20,223 bases of DNA, taken from assembly GCA_022376515.1 (NCBI GenBank), contig WTXI01000517.1, forward strand, positions 1 through 20,223, read 5' to 3'. Shown here piece after piece: positions 1-9,217 of this stretch. The notes below the pieces were generated by a model that made no database searches, was not told the origin of the DNA, and saw only the letters and a list, made by a program, of their open reading frames with translations. The DNA is from Lactifluus volemus (lineage: Eukaryota; Basidiomycota; Agaricomycetes; Russulales; Russulaceae). A program made the position numbers and the translations under genes. Every line of letters begins with the position of its first letter. Position 1 is the stretch's first letter.

Positions 1-1356
1 CGAGGTTGACCAGAGTACGCCCTCGTTCCTGGCACCGATATGGCGGCGAGAAGTGGAGATGTCTGAAGGCGAGGCGCTCTGATTACCTGAACCCTTGAGC
101 TAGAATCTGACACCGGATGCGCACTAATGATATCTGCAGCAGCCTGAGGGACTTGGACTGGCGGCATGGTACTGAAATTCGAAAAGTATTTTGAAACGAT
201 AGCATGACGAACTTCCTCTTTTCATTCGCCGTCGTTACTATACAGTAAATGAAAAAAAAAATTAAAAGTACCAGCTGTAGAGCCTAATATTCGGTAGACT
301 CGTGGTACCGATCACGTGATTTTCCTCACAGTCTCACCACGCCGCTCCGTTTATCGAGTACCCATAGTGGCGCGACCACGTGGACCGATACAAGTAACCC
401 TCTTAGTCTACGTTCTCATCCCGGTCCCCGCACACCAACACGCGGCGCGCGGTGGGAAGGGGCTACGTTCGGTGGATCTTGATCAAGCTCGGTCACGAGG
501 CCTTGACTTGGACGATGCTCTAACTTGATGCATACGGTATCCACAAAAAGTAAAACAAATGCCATTATACTGGACTGGCTCCCACAAGATCCCACTGGCA
601 GGCACCGTTTGACATCCATGCCGTTTGGTTATGATCTGTGTTAAGATCCCAGGTACAAATTACTGTTATCTCGATACAAGTAGATCTTGAACATCTAGTC
701 AAAATCAGGCCGAATCATTGGTAACTATTCCGAAGGGTTCTCTATCAGAGACTAACATGGTGATGAATCTACAATTCTAGCTGTTAACAAACCCTGCCAC
801 GCTGCCTGATCCCTTGAATTTATCATGTCCGCCCCCCTGAGGAGAATGATCTAGGCCTTCGATGAGACGCCCATTTTTAGTCAAGATCACCTTCTATGAT
901 GCTCCACTACAGTCAGTAGTTGTTACGCCGGCACGCGCAGTGATGTTGTCTCTGCATCAAACTGAAGATAAAGCGATGTTATTTTCAACCAAGTGAATGG
1001 TCCGTGGATCCATACCCAATCGAAGCGGTGGACCTCACGTTGACCACCTGGTTCCATAAGCAACGATATGGGTCTGCACGGCAAACTGTCGTCCTGCTTG
1101 ACGCCGACAACACGGGGTGTATCCCACACGCAGAAGGTTTGATATAGATCACGGGATGTGAAGTATAATCGACCGATTGATGGGGTTTGGTAAACAGATG
1201 TCACATGCTTTGAATAGCCATTTGGAGGCGTCTACAACGGCGAAACAACTTGAACTGCTCGCCCACGTTGCCCATGAGTTGGACATAGTTCCAACTGAGA
1301 TAGCCACGACTATCGTTGTGGTTGAGGTTTACCTCAGCATCAGGAAAATGTTGCGG
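1..1356. other. Left flank, no recognisable gene
   Basis: I see no recognisable protein, RNA or repeat family here. The longest open stretches are 923-1204 and 1201-1392 on the minus strand. They have a fairly protein-like composition but no motif I can name and no clear splice-linked partner, so they could be remnants of an older element. The CTAG-rich terminus of the neighbouring transposon starts at 1357. Confidence 0.5.
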
Positions 1357-1366
1357 TGCTAGAGTT
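1357..1366 (+). repeat. Left terminal inverted repeat
   Basis: TGCTAGAGTT is perfectly inverted at 9025-9034. Beyond these 10 bases the two ends diverge but both stay full of CTAG. Confidence 0.55.
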
Positions 1367-1489
1367 GCTAGATCTAGGCCCGCTAGTGTCACCTAGTCAC
1401 GTTTAGTAATCAAGTTCCTGTGCTAGCGAAAGCAGACTTGCCTCGACTTAGGAAGCTGATCTAGATCTAGGCAAGCTCTAGGTACGCCA

Positions 1490-1570
1490 AGTTTTGCTAC
1501 TTTCACTAGTTTTGCTACTTTCACTAGTTTTGCTACTTTCACTAGTTTTTCAACTTTCGCTACTTTCACA
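1490..1570. repeat. 18-bp tandem repeat in left terminus
   Basis: The unit AGTTTTGCTACTTTCACT is present three times without a mismatch (1490-1507, 1508-1525, 1526-1543), followed by a decayed partial copy to about 1570. Perfect identity suggests recent expansion. No equivalent is visible in the right terminus. Confidence 0.9.
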
Positions 1571-1788
1571 TCTAGAGCAATTCTGACTTCTTGGGCTAGA
1601 TTTCGTGCCTAGTGCTAGTAATTCTCGCTGTTTTCGTGCCTGAGAAATGACAGTCCAAAACCAGATAACATTTCTATATGTAATTCAATAACATGGGTAT
1701 CTAGCCGAAGTTCTTTATCACCCGATTGATCTGTCTCCAGCCCCGCAGATACGGGGTTCTTCACCGCGTGACAGTTATGCGCGAGGGA

Positions 1789-4533
1789 TCTTTGCATACA
1801 CTTGAGCTCGCAATGATAAGAGAATGATAAAAATACGCACCAATCCAAATCAATGCAAGCGCGGAGATCAACTAATTCACCTTGATCACCGTCCATGTTC
1901 AGTGCGTTCACCATTTTGGCTGGGAGGTATTTCCACGCTTCCTCAACGACTTGAGCCCAGTGGCGATCATTAAGCCGTCTGGTGGTCCCGACCCAGCTGC
2001 GAGTCTTCCTCCCCCAGGGATTATCGGAGAAGCTCCACACACGAGAATTGACCTTGGACTCGGATTCTTGCTCGGATGCCGTTGAACCATCCTCCTTGGT
2101 CTTCGAGTTGATCCGGGTCTGATTGCGCTCGGCCTGTAGCGCTAGATAAGTAACAACGCCACCAAAACAAAATGGGACGTGATACCTTTATACTATCCTC
2201 CCCGGTCTTAAACGCGGACAGACCACGCTCGACCTGTAACACTAGATAAGTAATGATCATGGTAATAATAGTAAATGGAATGGGACGTTACTGCAGCCGT
2301 TGCAAGTGCCAATGCCCCTATTTGCCGAGGGCATTCGTTTACCTCTGAGTCATCGAGCGGTAGGATCCTCCGCAGGTGCACAGAATATACCTTGGCAATC
2401 AAACTCGAGCAAAATGTAGCACGCATTTCCTGGTGGCTATGTCAGGCACAGTAATATGATGTATATAGGCGTACCTTCGCTGCATCTGGGTTCTTATGAA
2501 TGAATTTGAAGCCGTGCAATGCCTTTTCAATGTATTCGGCGCGAGCTTCTGCGTTGCCAAACGTGGCCGGATCCTCGAGCCACAAGTCTACGATTGCTCG
2601 GTACCCACTCTTCCCTATCTCGCTGCGCCAGTTGTTGAGCAAAGTCTCGGCCTGGGAGGGTCAATAACGCATGTCCACTTGTCTGATTCCAGTACATACC
2701 ACACTCAGGACTATATCTAGTTCATGTTCACTAAGCACAGAATCAGGGAATGCTGATGACCAAAAGCCCGCCAAAGGGCCACGCATCCTGGCGTTCGCGC
2801 CAAAGGGGTCGGCCTGCGTTCCGGCCCAGATTAGCAAGGAAGGTACAACAGTGTTTTGCCACGTCTTTATATTTTCGCCATTTGGTGGACCGGGAAAAGG
2901 CAGATCGGTTGTCATATATCTTGTCTTCCTGAGACGCTGAGGCGCTTTGGTATTTCCCTCCATCATAGTGCCCGTCGGATCCTGGTTAAGGACAATGCCC
3001 ATCTATTTCGACGAGGAGCTGACAATCATACATAGATCAAACACAATTTGGATCTTACCTGTGCAGTCTCCCGCCCACCGCCAACCCTATTGCTGCCAGT
3101 GAGCGCGGCACCTTTTGATCTGCTCTGAGCCACTCTGGAGGCTTGACCCACAGTAGACTTGCGAGCCCTTACTCGACCAAGCACATCTTCCGATTCTTCG
3201 TTGTGAGACTGCATATCGACGCCTGGGCCATCGTCACGCTGGAACCTGAGCTGGTGCTGATGTCTATCTCTTGAGCCATGGGTCTGGGCGCGCTGTGGAC
3301 GTGGCTGCGTCCTTTCTTACTTAGTTGTGCTGTTGTATCGATGGATTTCTAGTGAGCCTTGTGGTTAACACGGAAGGGGGGGTGTTACTGTACCTGCCGC
3401 GGCATTCGTTTTCCAGTCGTCAAGCAGGCCGGCGTTTGCTCCTGTCACGGTCCTTGCACGCTTGGCGCGATCCAACCTAATGGTGGTGAGCCTCAAACTT
3501 TGGGTTACATCTATAACTCACTCTGCGAAATTAGCCTGGACTTTTCGTTTAATCGCTATGCTTTGCCGGGGCTGAGCAGGCGGTGGAGGTGACGGCGTCG
3601 CGGTTAGCTGCGTCACGGATGGAGTGCACGATTCATTCTCATTTCTAATTGCTGTTAGCCTTAGGTCTAAGCTTTGGGTTGCACTATTACTTACTCGTCA
3701 GCAATGCGTTCGTATATTGGACGGGGCCTTGGTCGAGATACTGGTTCAGATGGCTGTGAACGCACTCGAGTCGTGGCTCGATCACGGGGTGCGTTCAAGT
3801 CATCAATTTCGGCTCCGGGGCGTGCCTATCATCGCAAACCTAAGTTTCCCATCAAACTCAAAAAACACGAGGCGGACACACCTTGTCAACAGTCTTATCA
3901 ACGTTACCCATGTCTTCTTCATTTTCCACTCCGTCGTCCACATACGCCGATACTGCGTCGTCCTCGATGCATTCGCTGGCTCTCTTGTCCCACTCTTCAT
4001 TGCTGATGACATCAATTATTGATTCACCATCAGTGAACGACGCCGGTGATACAGTCGATACATCGTCGTAAAACGCCGTGGGGCTGGCCCTGTTGCTTTT
4101 CCAACCAGCAGAGTAGATGCTACAGCTATTGTCAAGGTCAGTAAAAGCGATCATGTCAGAGGTGAGTCGTGAATTACCTGTCTTCCTCATCAATCTGCTC
4201 ACTGGCATCTACTTGGGCAGCATGTGCATGTTTCATCTGCCTCGTCATGAACTTCGACTGCGTGCTTGCCTGTCCACTGTGACGCAAATCCGGCCGAGTC
4301 GCGTGCTTTTGTGTCAACTGAGAGTCTCGCTGGATCTCGTCTTCGAGTTTGTTGATACGGCCGACGATTTCTTCTAAAGTGGCTTCTGCTCTTTCTGCCG
4401 CTTCTGCGGCTGCTGCCTCCACCCGCATCCTATCATCTAAGATCTGCTGAGGAGTACGACGCTTCTTCTGGGTGTCGAGGACAACTCGCCCTGGGTGCGT
4501 CTCTGCATTTTGTTTTCGGGTAGTGATTGGCAT
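1789..4533 (-). CDS. DUF6532-type protein encoded within the transposon
   Basis: Twelve exons give an uninterrupted 717-residue protein: 4533-4178, 4125-3882, 3825-3695, 3644-3522, 3476-3394, 3315-3059, 3002-2700, 2651-2475, 2429-2292, 2233-2186, 2133-1841, and one base at 1789. The N-terminus (MPITTRKQN...HPGRVVLD) leads into an Ala/Glu-rich coiled coil at about residues 35-75, then a charged linker. The domain I recognise from Agaricomycete DUF6532 proteins starts near residue 400 with VVPSLLIWAG, NNWRSEIGK and GALALATAA, and closes with WGRKTRSW. The family name is from memory; its biochemical role is unknown to me. The 5' end of exon 6 is the least certain join. Removing the last intron (1840-1790) creates TGA across the junction; without that splice the frame runs on to 1615. 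The gene is divergent from the transposase. Introns 3/4 and 9/10 are related pairs. Confidence 0.75.
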
Positions 4534-5623
4534 GTTAGAGACTTCGAGAGATTGGGGGTCTGGGAAGGCTTATTCCTTACGTGTCGACGTTTGAACAACT
4601 ATTTCTGAGATATCGCACTGACCCCATTTTTCCTTTCATGTCTAGTCCGACGGCATTTACTGCCACCAGTACCGACTAAAATGGCGGCCGTCGCTTGTGA
4701 GATCACAGTGCGTATGCTCCTCTGTGTTGCTGCGCTCCCCTCTCCTTCCAAGACTGGTGACCGAGTCTCCCTGGTCTCAGCAACTTTCAGTAATTACTCA
4801 CTTGCTGTCTTATTCTCCACTGATAGATATACATTTTCTCTGCGTTTTCTTGCTGCCCGCCCCCTGGCAAACATCCTGACCACAATCGTGACTACCGCTT
4901 GCAACTAGCGATGCATACTTACTGTACACCCTTTCAATTCACTCATGACCGGTGCGCAACTTTCCCCGGTTCATTGTAATTCAGTAGCGATCGGTCCATT
5001 TTCACTTGTCAAGAAAATGGCGCATGGTACAACCGGTGCACAACTTTCCCCGGTTCTTTATCGATCAGTAGCGAGCGGTGCGTAGTTCCCCCGCTTTCAA
5101 TCATTGCTCGTATTCCCATCTTATTCACCACCAACAGATCCACATTACCATTTATTTCGTGTTCCCTGCTCAGGCTGTATGCCATTTCTGCTTCTTTCTG
5201 ACCTCTTAATTCTGGTGTGCCCCTTCGGTCCTATTCTTGGCGACCGGTGCGCACTTCTCTCCGGTTCCTTGGCATTCAGTAGCGAACGCCGTATATTTTT
5301 CTCGCATTCCTTGCTGTACAGCCTTTCAATTCATTCACGGCCGGTGCGCAACTTTCGCCGGTTCCTTATCGACGGTAACGAGCGGTGTGCAGCTCAATTG
5401 GTTTCTTGTCATTCAGTAGCAACCGGCGCATGCCTTTCCCCGGGTGATTTGCTATGCACCACAGCTAACACGTGTAACTCTATCTCTGATAGACCATGAC
5501 ATGTCCCTCTGAGTCCTCCCTGTCTTCGAAGCCTCATGCCCGTGCATGTCAGCTGGATTATTGGCTACACAATCACCCATTCAGTAAGTCCTTCCTCTCC
5601 GTCACCACCTCTTCACTCTCACC
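4534..5623. promoter_or_regulatory. Shared divergent promoter region of the two transposon genes
   Basis: This 1.09-kb interval separates the start codons of the DUF6532 gene (minus) and the transposase (plus) and must hold both promoters. The right half is filled by the repeat family at 4919-5450. I do not see a convincing TATA box. Several short open frames cross it, but their composition follows the repeats and pyrimidine runs rather than any protein family. Confidence 0.5.
4919..5450. repeat. Repeat family with internal CCGG palindrome
   Basis: A unit of about 43 bp recurs at 4948-4990, 5032-5074, 5243-5285, 5340-5382 and, more decayed, 5382-5422, with a partial copy from 5421. Each better copy begins ACCGGTGCGCAACTTT, continues to CCGGTTC about 18 bp later, so ACCGG and CCGGT can pair, and ends CAGTAGCGA or a close variant. 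A longer match links 4919-4990 with 5311-5382, including the upstream words CTGTACA and CTTTCAATTCA. The spacing is irregular, so these are dispersed duplications rather than a strict tandem array. The position in the promoter region suggests regulatory or transposase-binding sites; this is inference. Confidence 0.8.
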
Positions 5624-8600
5624 ATGTCGTCATCATCCAGACTCCCTTGCTTGTTTTCTGGGTGCCCCCTTATGTTCAAGAGTCAGCATGGCCGCACCTA
5701 TCATGTCCGCACGTTCCACATCAATTCCAACGTCCGTTCCTATCCAGGACAAAGTCAGTCCATCCCTGAGTCCACACAAGCACCACCGCCACATGGCAGC
5801 CAACGGATCGAACATCCTCACCTAAAGGGTAAGGGTTTTCTTCACTTTTATGTACATTAGTGACGATCCCTCAACAAGCTCTTCCCTGCGATGCCAACGG
5901 GACGTTCCTTCCTCCCGGGAGTCAACCAACACCCCGTGCGCACGCGACACCCGATGACTGGACCCCATTCGAGAACAAGCTCCAATTCCTTGTAGCCGAC
6001 CTTCTGTACCGCCGTGTTGAGATGTCGGCCACAAGTATTGACTTGTTGATGGAGCTGTGGGCATCATCTATGGATGGCTTTGGCACATCCAGCCCATTCC
6101 GGTCTCACCAGCACATGTACGCGACAGTTGACTCGTCATCCCTTGGTGGCGTTACATGGAGATGCCTTGTTGCTGGATTCTCTGAGAGCATTCCTAGGAG
6201 CGCTCCTAGCTGGAAACGGACAGACTACGAGGTATGGTATCGAGATCCTGACGAAGTTGTACGCACAATGCTAGATAATCCCGACTTTGATGGACAATTT
6301 GACATGCGTCCTTACATTGAGCTAGACAAGCGTGGTAAGCGTTGTTGGAGCAACTTCATGTCTGCAAACATAGCCTGGAATCACTGCGTAAGTACTAAGT
6401 GTTGCATTCATCATCCATACGCTAAGTTGATGACTTCTCAATCAAAAGGATGACATCGCGCTGCACCATCCCGATAGTTCATTTGGCGCGATGTACTGTC
6501 CACTGATTTTAGGCAGTGACAAGACCACGGTATCGGTTGCGACGGGACACGTGGAATATCACCCCTTGTACCTGTCCATAGGTAATCCGCACAATAAAGT
6601 GCGATGTGCGCACCGCAATGCTGTGATTCCAATAGCGTTTCTTGCTATCCCCAAAGGTATGTTATATTTTACTTCTACCGATGTAAGTTCAAGCCCATAT
6701 GTACATGATGATCTAGGTGACCGCAGGTATGACAACGACCCTGAGTTTCGCAAATTCAAGCGCCAGCTGTACCATGCGTCAATATCGGCGATACTGCGAA
6801 CCCTTCAACCTGGGATGACGAGTCCAGTCATCCGGCGCTGCCCAGATGGCCACTACCGGCGGGTCATTTTTGACTTGGTGGCCTTCATTGCTGACTACCC
6901 TGAACAAGTCATGCTAACCGGGATCGTCCAGGGCTGGTGCCCAAGGTAAGTAGCCTCCTAGTTTGGATCAGCAACTCGATACTGATACTGCAATAGGTGT
7001 ACTGCCTCACCAAGTGATTCCGGCAGAGCGTCAGGACCGCGAACAAGAAATCTCACCGATGAGCTCATCAAGCTTCTAGACTCCAGGGCACTTTGGGACA
7101 AATACGGAATCGATGATGACGTCGTTGTGAGTATAAAATATGCAACTCAATCTACGCATTACTAACAGACTCGGATATTATAGCCATTTACAGCGGATTT
7201 TCCACGCGCCGATATCCACGAGATGATGTCACCGGACCTTTTACACCAGGTTATCAAAGGGGGATTCAAGGACCACCTTGTAACTTGGGTGTGCGACTAC
7301 TTGACACAGACGTATCGCGGTCAAGCGAACAAAGTTCTTGATGACATCGATCGTCGGTACGTCACAAATTCTCTTTTCACACTGGTATCGAGCTCACACA
7401 CCGAGTAAGAATTGCTGCTGTGCCGTCATTCCCTGGTCTTCGCCGCTTCCCGCATGGTCGTCGCTTCAAGCAATGGACAGGGGACGATTCTAAAGCGCTG
7501 ATGAAGGTATGCCCACACCGCTGATGGTGTAATTCCCACGACTTAATCTTGATATAGGTTTATCTACCTGCGATCGTTGGGTATGTGCCAGACGATATGG
7601 TAACATGCATCTCGGCTTTTCTCGACACTTGCTACATCGCCCGCCGCCAAGTCATAGATGAGGACGCCTTGAAGCAGTTTGATACCTCCTTTTCCAAGTT
7701 CCTGCAACTACGCGAAATATTTCGTGCTACTGGTGTCCGGCCGTCCGGTTTCTTTCTTCCACGTCAACATATGCTGACGCACTATCACGTCCTCATCCAA
7801 GACTTTGGTGCACCAAGTGGGCTTTGCTCATCCATCACAGAGTCTCGACATATTACTGCTGTGAAGAAACCATGGCGGCGCTCTAGTCGGTTTGAAGCAC
7901 TCGGACAGATTCTTTCAATAAATCAGCGCCTTGACAAACTCACAGCAATGCACTCGGACTTCGTTTCCCGTGGGATGTTGCCAGCGGGCCATATTCCTCC
8001 TTCTGGTGTCTCGTTCCTCCCCCCCCGAGATGATGGCCCACCCACGAGTGGCGATGGTGACGGCGGCGATGATGACGGCGGCGATGATGACGGCGGCGAT
8101 GACGGCGGCGATGATGACGACTCAGATGGAGAGCCGGCCGATGATAACGTGCTTGGGCATGTTGTCCTTGCACGCTCACGCAGTGAGTACTGTAGTAATT
8201 ATCTATGCTATTTATACGAGTTTGGAACTGATATACTATACCGAACTAGTGAAAAACTATCCTCAGACTCTACAAGAACTTGCAGCAAAGCTAGATGAAA
8301 CCGACCTCCCTGCGCTGACGCAAAGGTTCCTTGCTGATCAGCTTGGTGCTGGCCCGGGAGGTGCACTGGCAAGCTTTCTGCGGATCACAACTACGGTTCA
8401 CGTCTTCCACTCGGCCACAGCAACCTTCTTTGCCCCAAGCGATCCTAGTGGCATCCGGGGCATGCGACGCGAGTGCATACGAGCGACACCTTCATGGCGC
8501 GGCAAGGGACCAAGACATGACACCGTCTTCGTGGTCGAGGATGACAAGAAGCCGGGAATGCGTGGACTCAATGTTGCACGCATTCGATTATTTTTTTCTT

Positions 8601-8887
8601 TCACGTACAATGATGTTAAATTTCCATGTGCGTTAGTTGAATGGTTTACGAGGGTGGGCGTGGATCACGTCACTGGCATGTGGGTGATACGTCCAGATTA
8701 TATCCGCAACAGACGGAACCGGGCTGTAATTCATCTTGATGCAATATTACGTGCTGCTCATCTTATCCCAATCTATGGTAGTCATCCTTTACCATTAGAG
8801 ATCAATTCATCGATATCACTAGACACATTTAGAGGATATTACGTCAACAAATATATCGACCACCACGCACACGAGATCGTTTTCTGA
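5624..8887 (+). CDS. Plavaka-type transposase with N-terminal C2H2 zinc finger
   Basis: Nine exons give an uninterrupted 937-residue protein: 5624-5828, 5879-6387, 6449-6656, 6717-6945, 6997-7126, 7184-7356, 7410-7506, 7558-8182, 8250-8887. A C2H2 finger (C9-x4-C14-x12-H27-x4-H32) starts the protein. It is followed by blocks I know from Agaricomycete Plavaka transposases: PDDWTPF, YEVWYRDPDEV, LGSDKTTVSVATGHVEYHP, AHRNAVIPIAFLAIPK, YDNDPEFRKFKRQLYHAS, RRCPDGHYRRV, GIVQGWCP, PDLLHQ, FKDHLVTWV, FKQWTGDDSKALMKVYLPA, GLCSSITESRHI, PWRRSSRFEALGQ. The end YVNKYIDHHAHEIVF is also typical. An Asp/Gly-rich linker (8053-8118) separates the core from the C-terminal part. The presumed role is cutting and joining at the CTAG-rich termini; I did not assign catalytic acids. 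Length and intact frames indicate a complete copy. Intron 1 could instead end at 5860, which would lengthen exon 2. Confidence 0.9.
8053..8118 (+). repeat. In-frame 15-bp repeat coding Asp/Gly
   Basis: The unit GATGATGACGGCGGC (protein DDDGG) is repeated about four times, with one copy shortened by three bases at 8098-8109, all within exon 8 of the transposase. It encodes a flexible acidic linker and preserves the reading frame. Confidence 0.85.
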
Positions 8888-8907
8888 TCTTGTGCCGCGT
8901 TTAATAT

Positions 8908-9034
8908 ACCTAGGTCAAGTACAAATTCTAGGGTACCTAGAAAAGTCGAATTCGTGCTAGGAACTGGCTAGGATGCCTAGAAATAGGTAAGCTAGGACGG
9001 CTAGGCATCTCTAGCGTCGCAAGTAACTCTAGCA
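8908..9034. repeat. CTAG-rich right subterminal region
   Basis: About ten CTAG words lie in 127 bp directly after the transposase stop codon, mirroring the left terminus. CCTAG and CTAGG variants dominate. The region ends in the inverted repeat at 9025-9034. Confidence 0.75.
9025..9034 (-). repeat. Right terminal inverted repeat
   Basis: AACTCTAGCA is the exact reverse complement of the left end at 1357-1366. Confidence 0.55.
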
Positions 9035-9120
9035 TATAAACATTTTGCTGATGTTGAACAGGCAACCTTCATCATCCCACATACTCTTTTCATCATGCAG
9101 GACACTGCATTGGTAGTTAA

Positions 9121-9208
9121 CCTTCGGTGGCTCAACTGGAAGAGCATGGGACTATAACAGAACATTTATGATATCTCAAGGTTGCTGGTTCAATTCCAGC
9201 CCGAAGGA
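9121..9208 (+). tRNA. tRNA-Tyr with intron, anticodon AUA
   Basis: The acceptor stem CCTTCGG/CCGAAGG, D-stem GCTC/GAGC and T-stem GCTGG/CCAGC are fully paired. The anticodon stem TGGGA/TCTCA has one G-T pair. G18G19, A21 and the TTCAA T-loop are all present, as are box A (TGGCTCAACTGG) and box B (GGTTCAATTCC). A 15-nt intron (9158-9172) follows position 37, the usual eukaryotic site, and contains TAT able to pair with the anticodon. C1-G72 and discriminator A73 are eukaryotic Tyr identity features. The anticodon at 9154-9156 reads ATA, whereas eukaryotic tRNA-Tyr normally has GTA. The gene is otherwise intact, so it is either a real variant or a recently mutated copy. Confidence 0.88.
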
Positions 9209-9212
9209 AATC

Positions 9213-9217
9213 TTTTT
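9213..9217 (+). terminator. RNA polymerase III terminator
   Basis: Five T residues lie five bases after the tRNA discriminator base, the expected Pol III stop for this gene. Confidence 0.75.

Larger units (their letters stand above)
1357..1620. repeat. CTAG-rich left subterminal region
   Basis: The tetranucleotide CTAG recurs about 17 times in roughly 265 bp, often in pairs such as CTAGATCTAG at 1461-1470. The matching region at 8908-9034 has about 10 copies in 127 bp. The dense palindromic word at both ends is what one would expect of subterminal transposase-binding sites; that function is inferred. Confidence 0.75.
1357..9034. mobile_element. Plavaka-type DNA transposon carrying two head-to-head genes
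   Basis: The unit is bounded by CTAG-rich sequence on both sides (about 1357-1620 and 8908-9034). Its outermost bases form a perfect 10-bp inverted repeat, TGCTAGAGTT at 1357-1366 and its complement at 9025-9034. Inside lie exactly two genes, both with uninterrupted reading frames after splicing: a DUF6532-type gene on the minus strand (4533 to 1789) and a Plavaka-type transposase on the plus strand (5624 to 8887), transcribed away from each other. No target-site duplication is visible next to the inverted repeats (left flank ends TTGCGG, right flank begins TATAAA), so the exact ends may be a few bases off or the flanks may have changed. The intact genes suggest a young, possibly still mobile copy. 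That the DUF6532 gene is part of the element is inferred from its position between the termini. Confidence 0.72.

Noticed and set aside
923..1204. 93-codon minus-strand open frame of protein-like composition
   Set aside because: No motif, no splice-linked partner exon and no supporting context, so it was not called as a gene.
1490..1570. 18-bp tandem repeats as telomere-like or centromeric satellite
   Set aside because: Only three perfect copies exist, embedded in the CTAG-rich transposon terminus.
4919..5450. Regularly repeated palindromic units suggesting a CRISPR-like array
   Set aside because: Spacing is irregular, copies are diverged and the sequence is clearly fungal; they are promoter-region repeats of the transposon.
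5104..5499. 131-codon open frame on the plus strand
   Set aside because: It runs through the repeat family and pyrimidine-rich promoter sequence, has no family likeness and lies just before the transposase start.
7940..8179. Arg/His-rich open frame on the minus strand
   Set aside because: It is the reverse reading of the Asp/Gly repeat in transposase exon 8.
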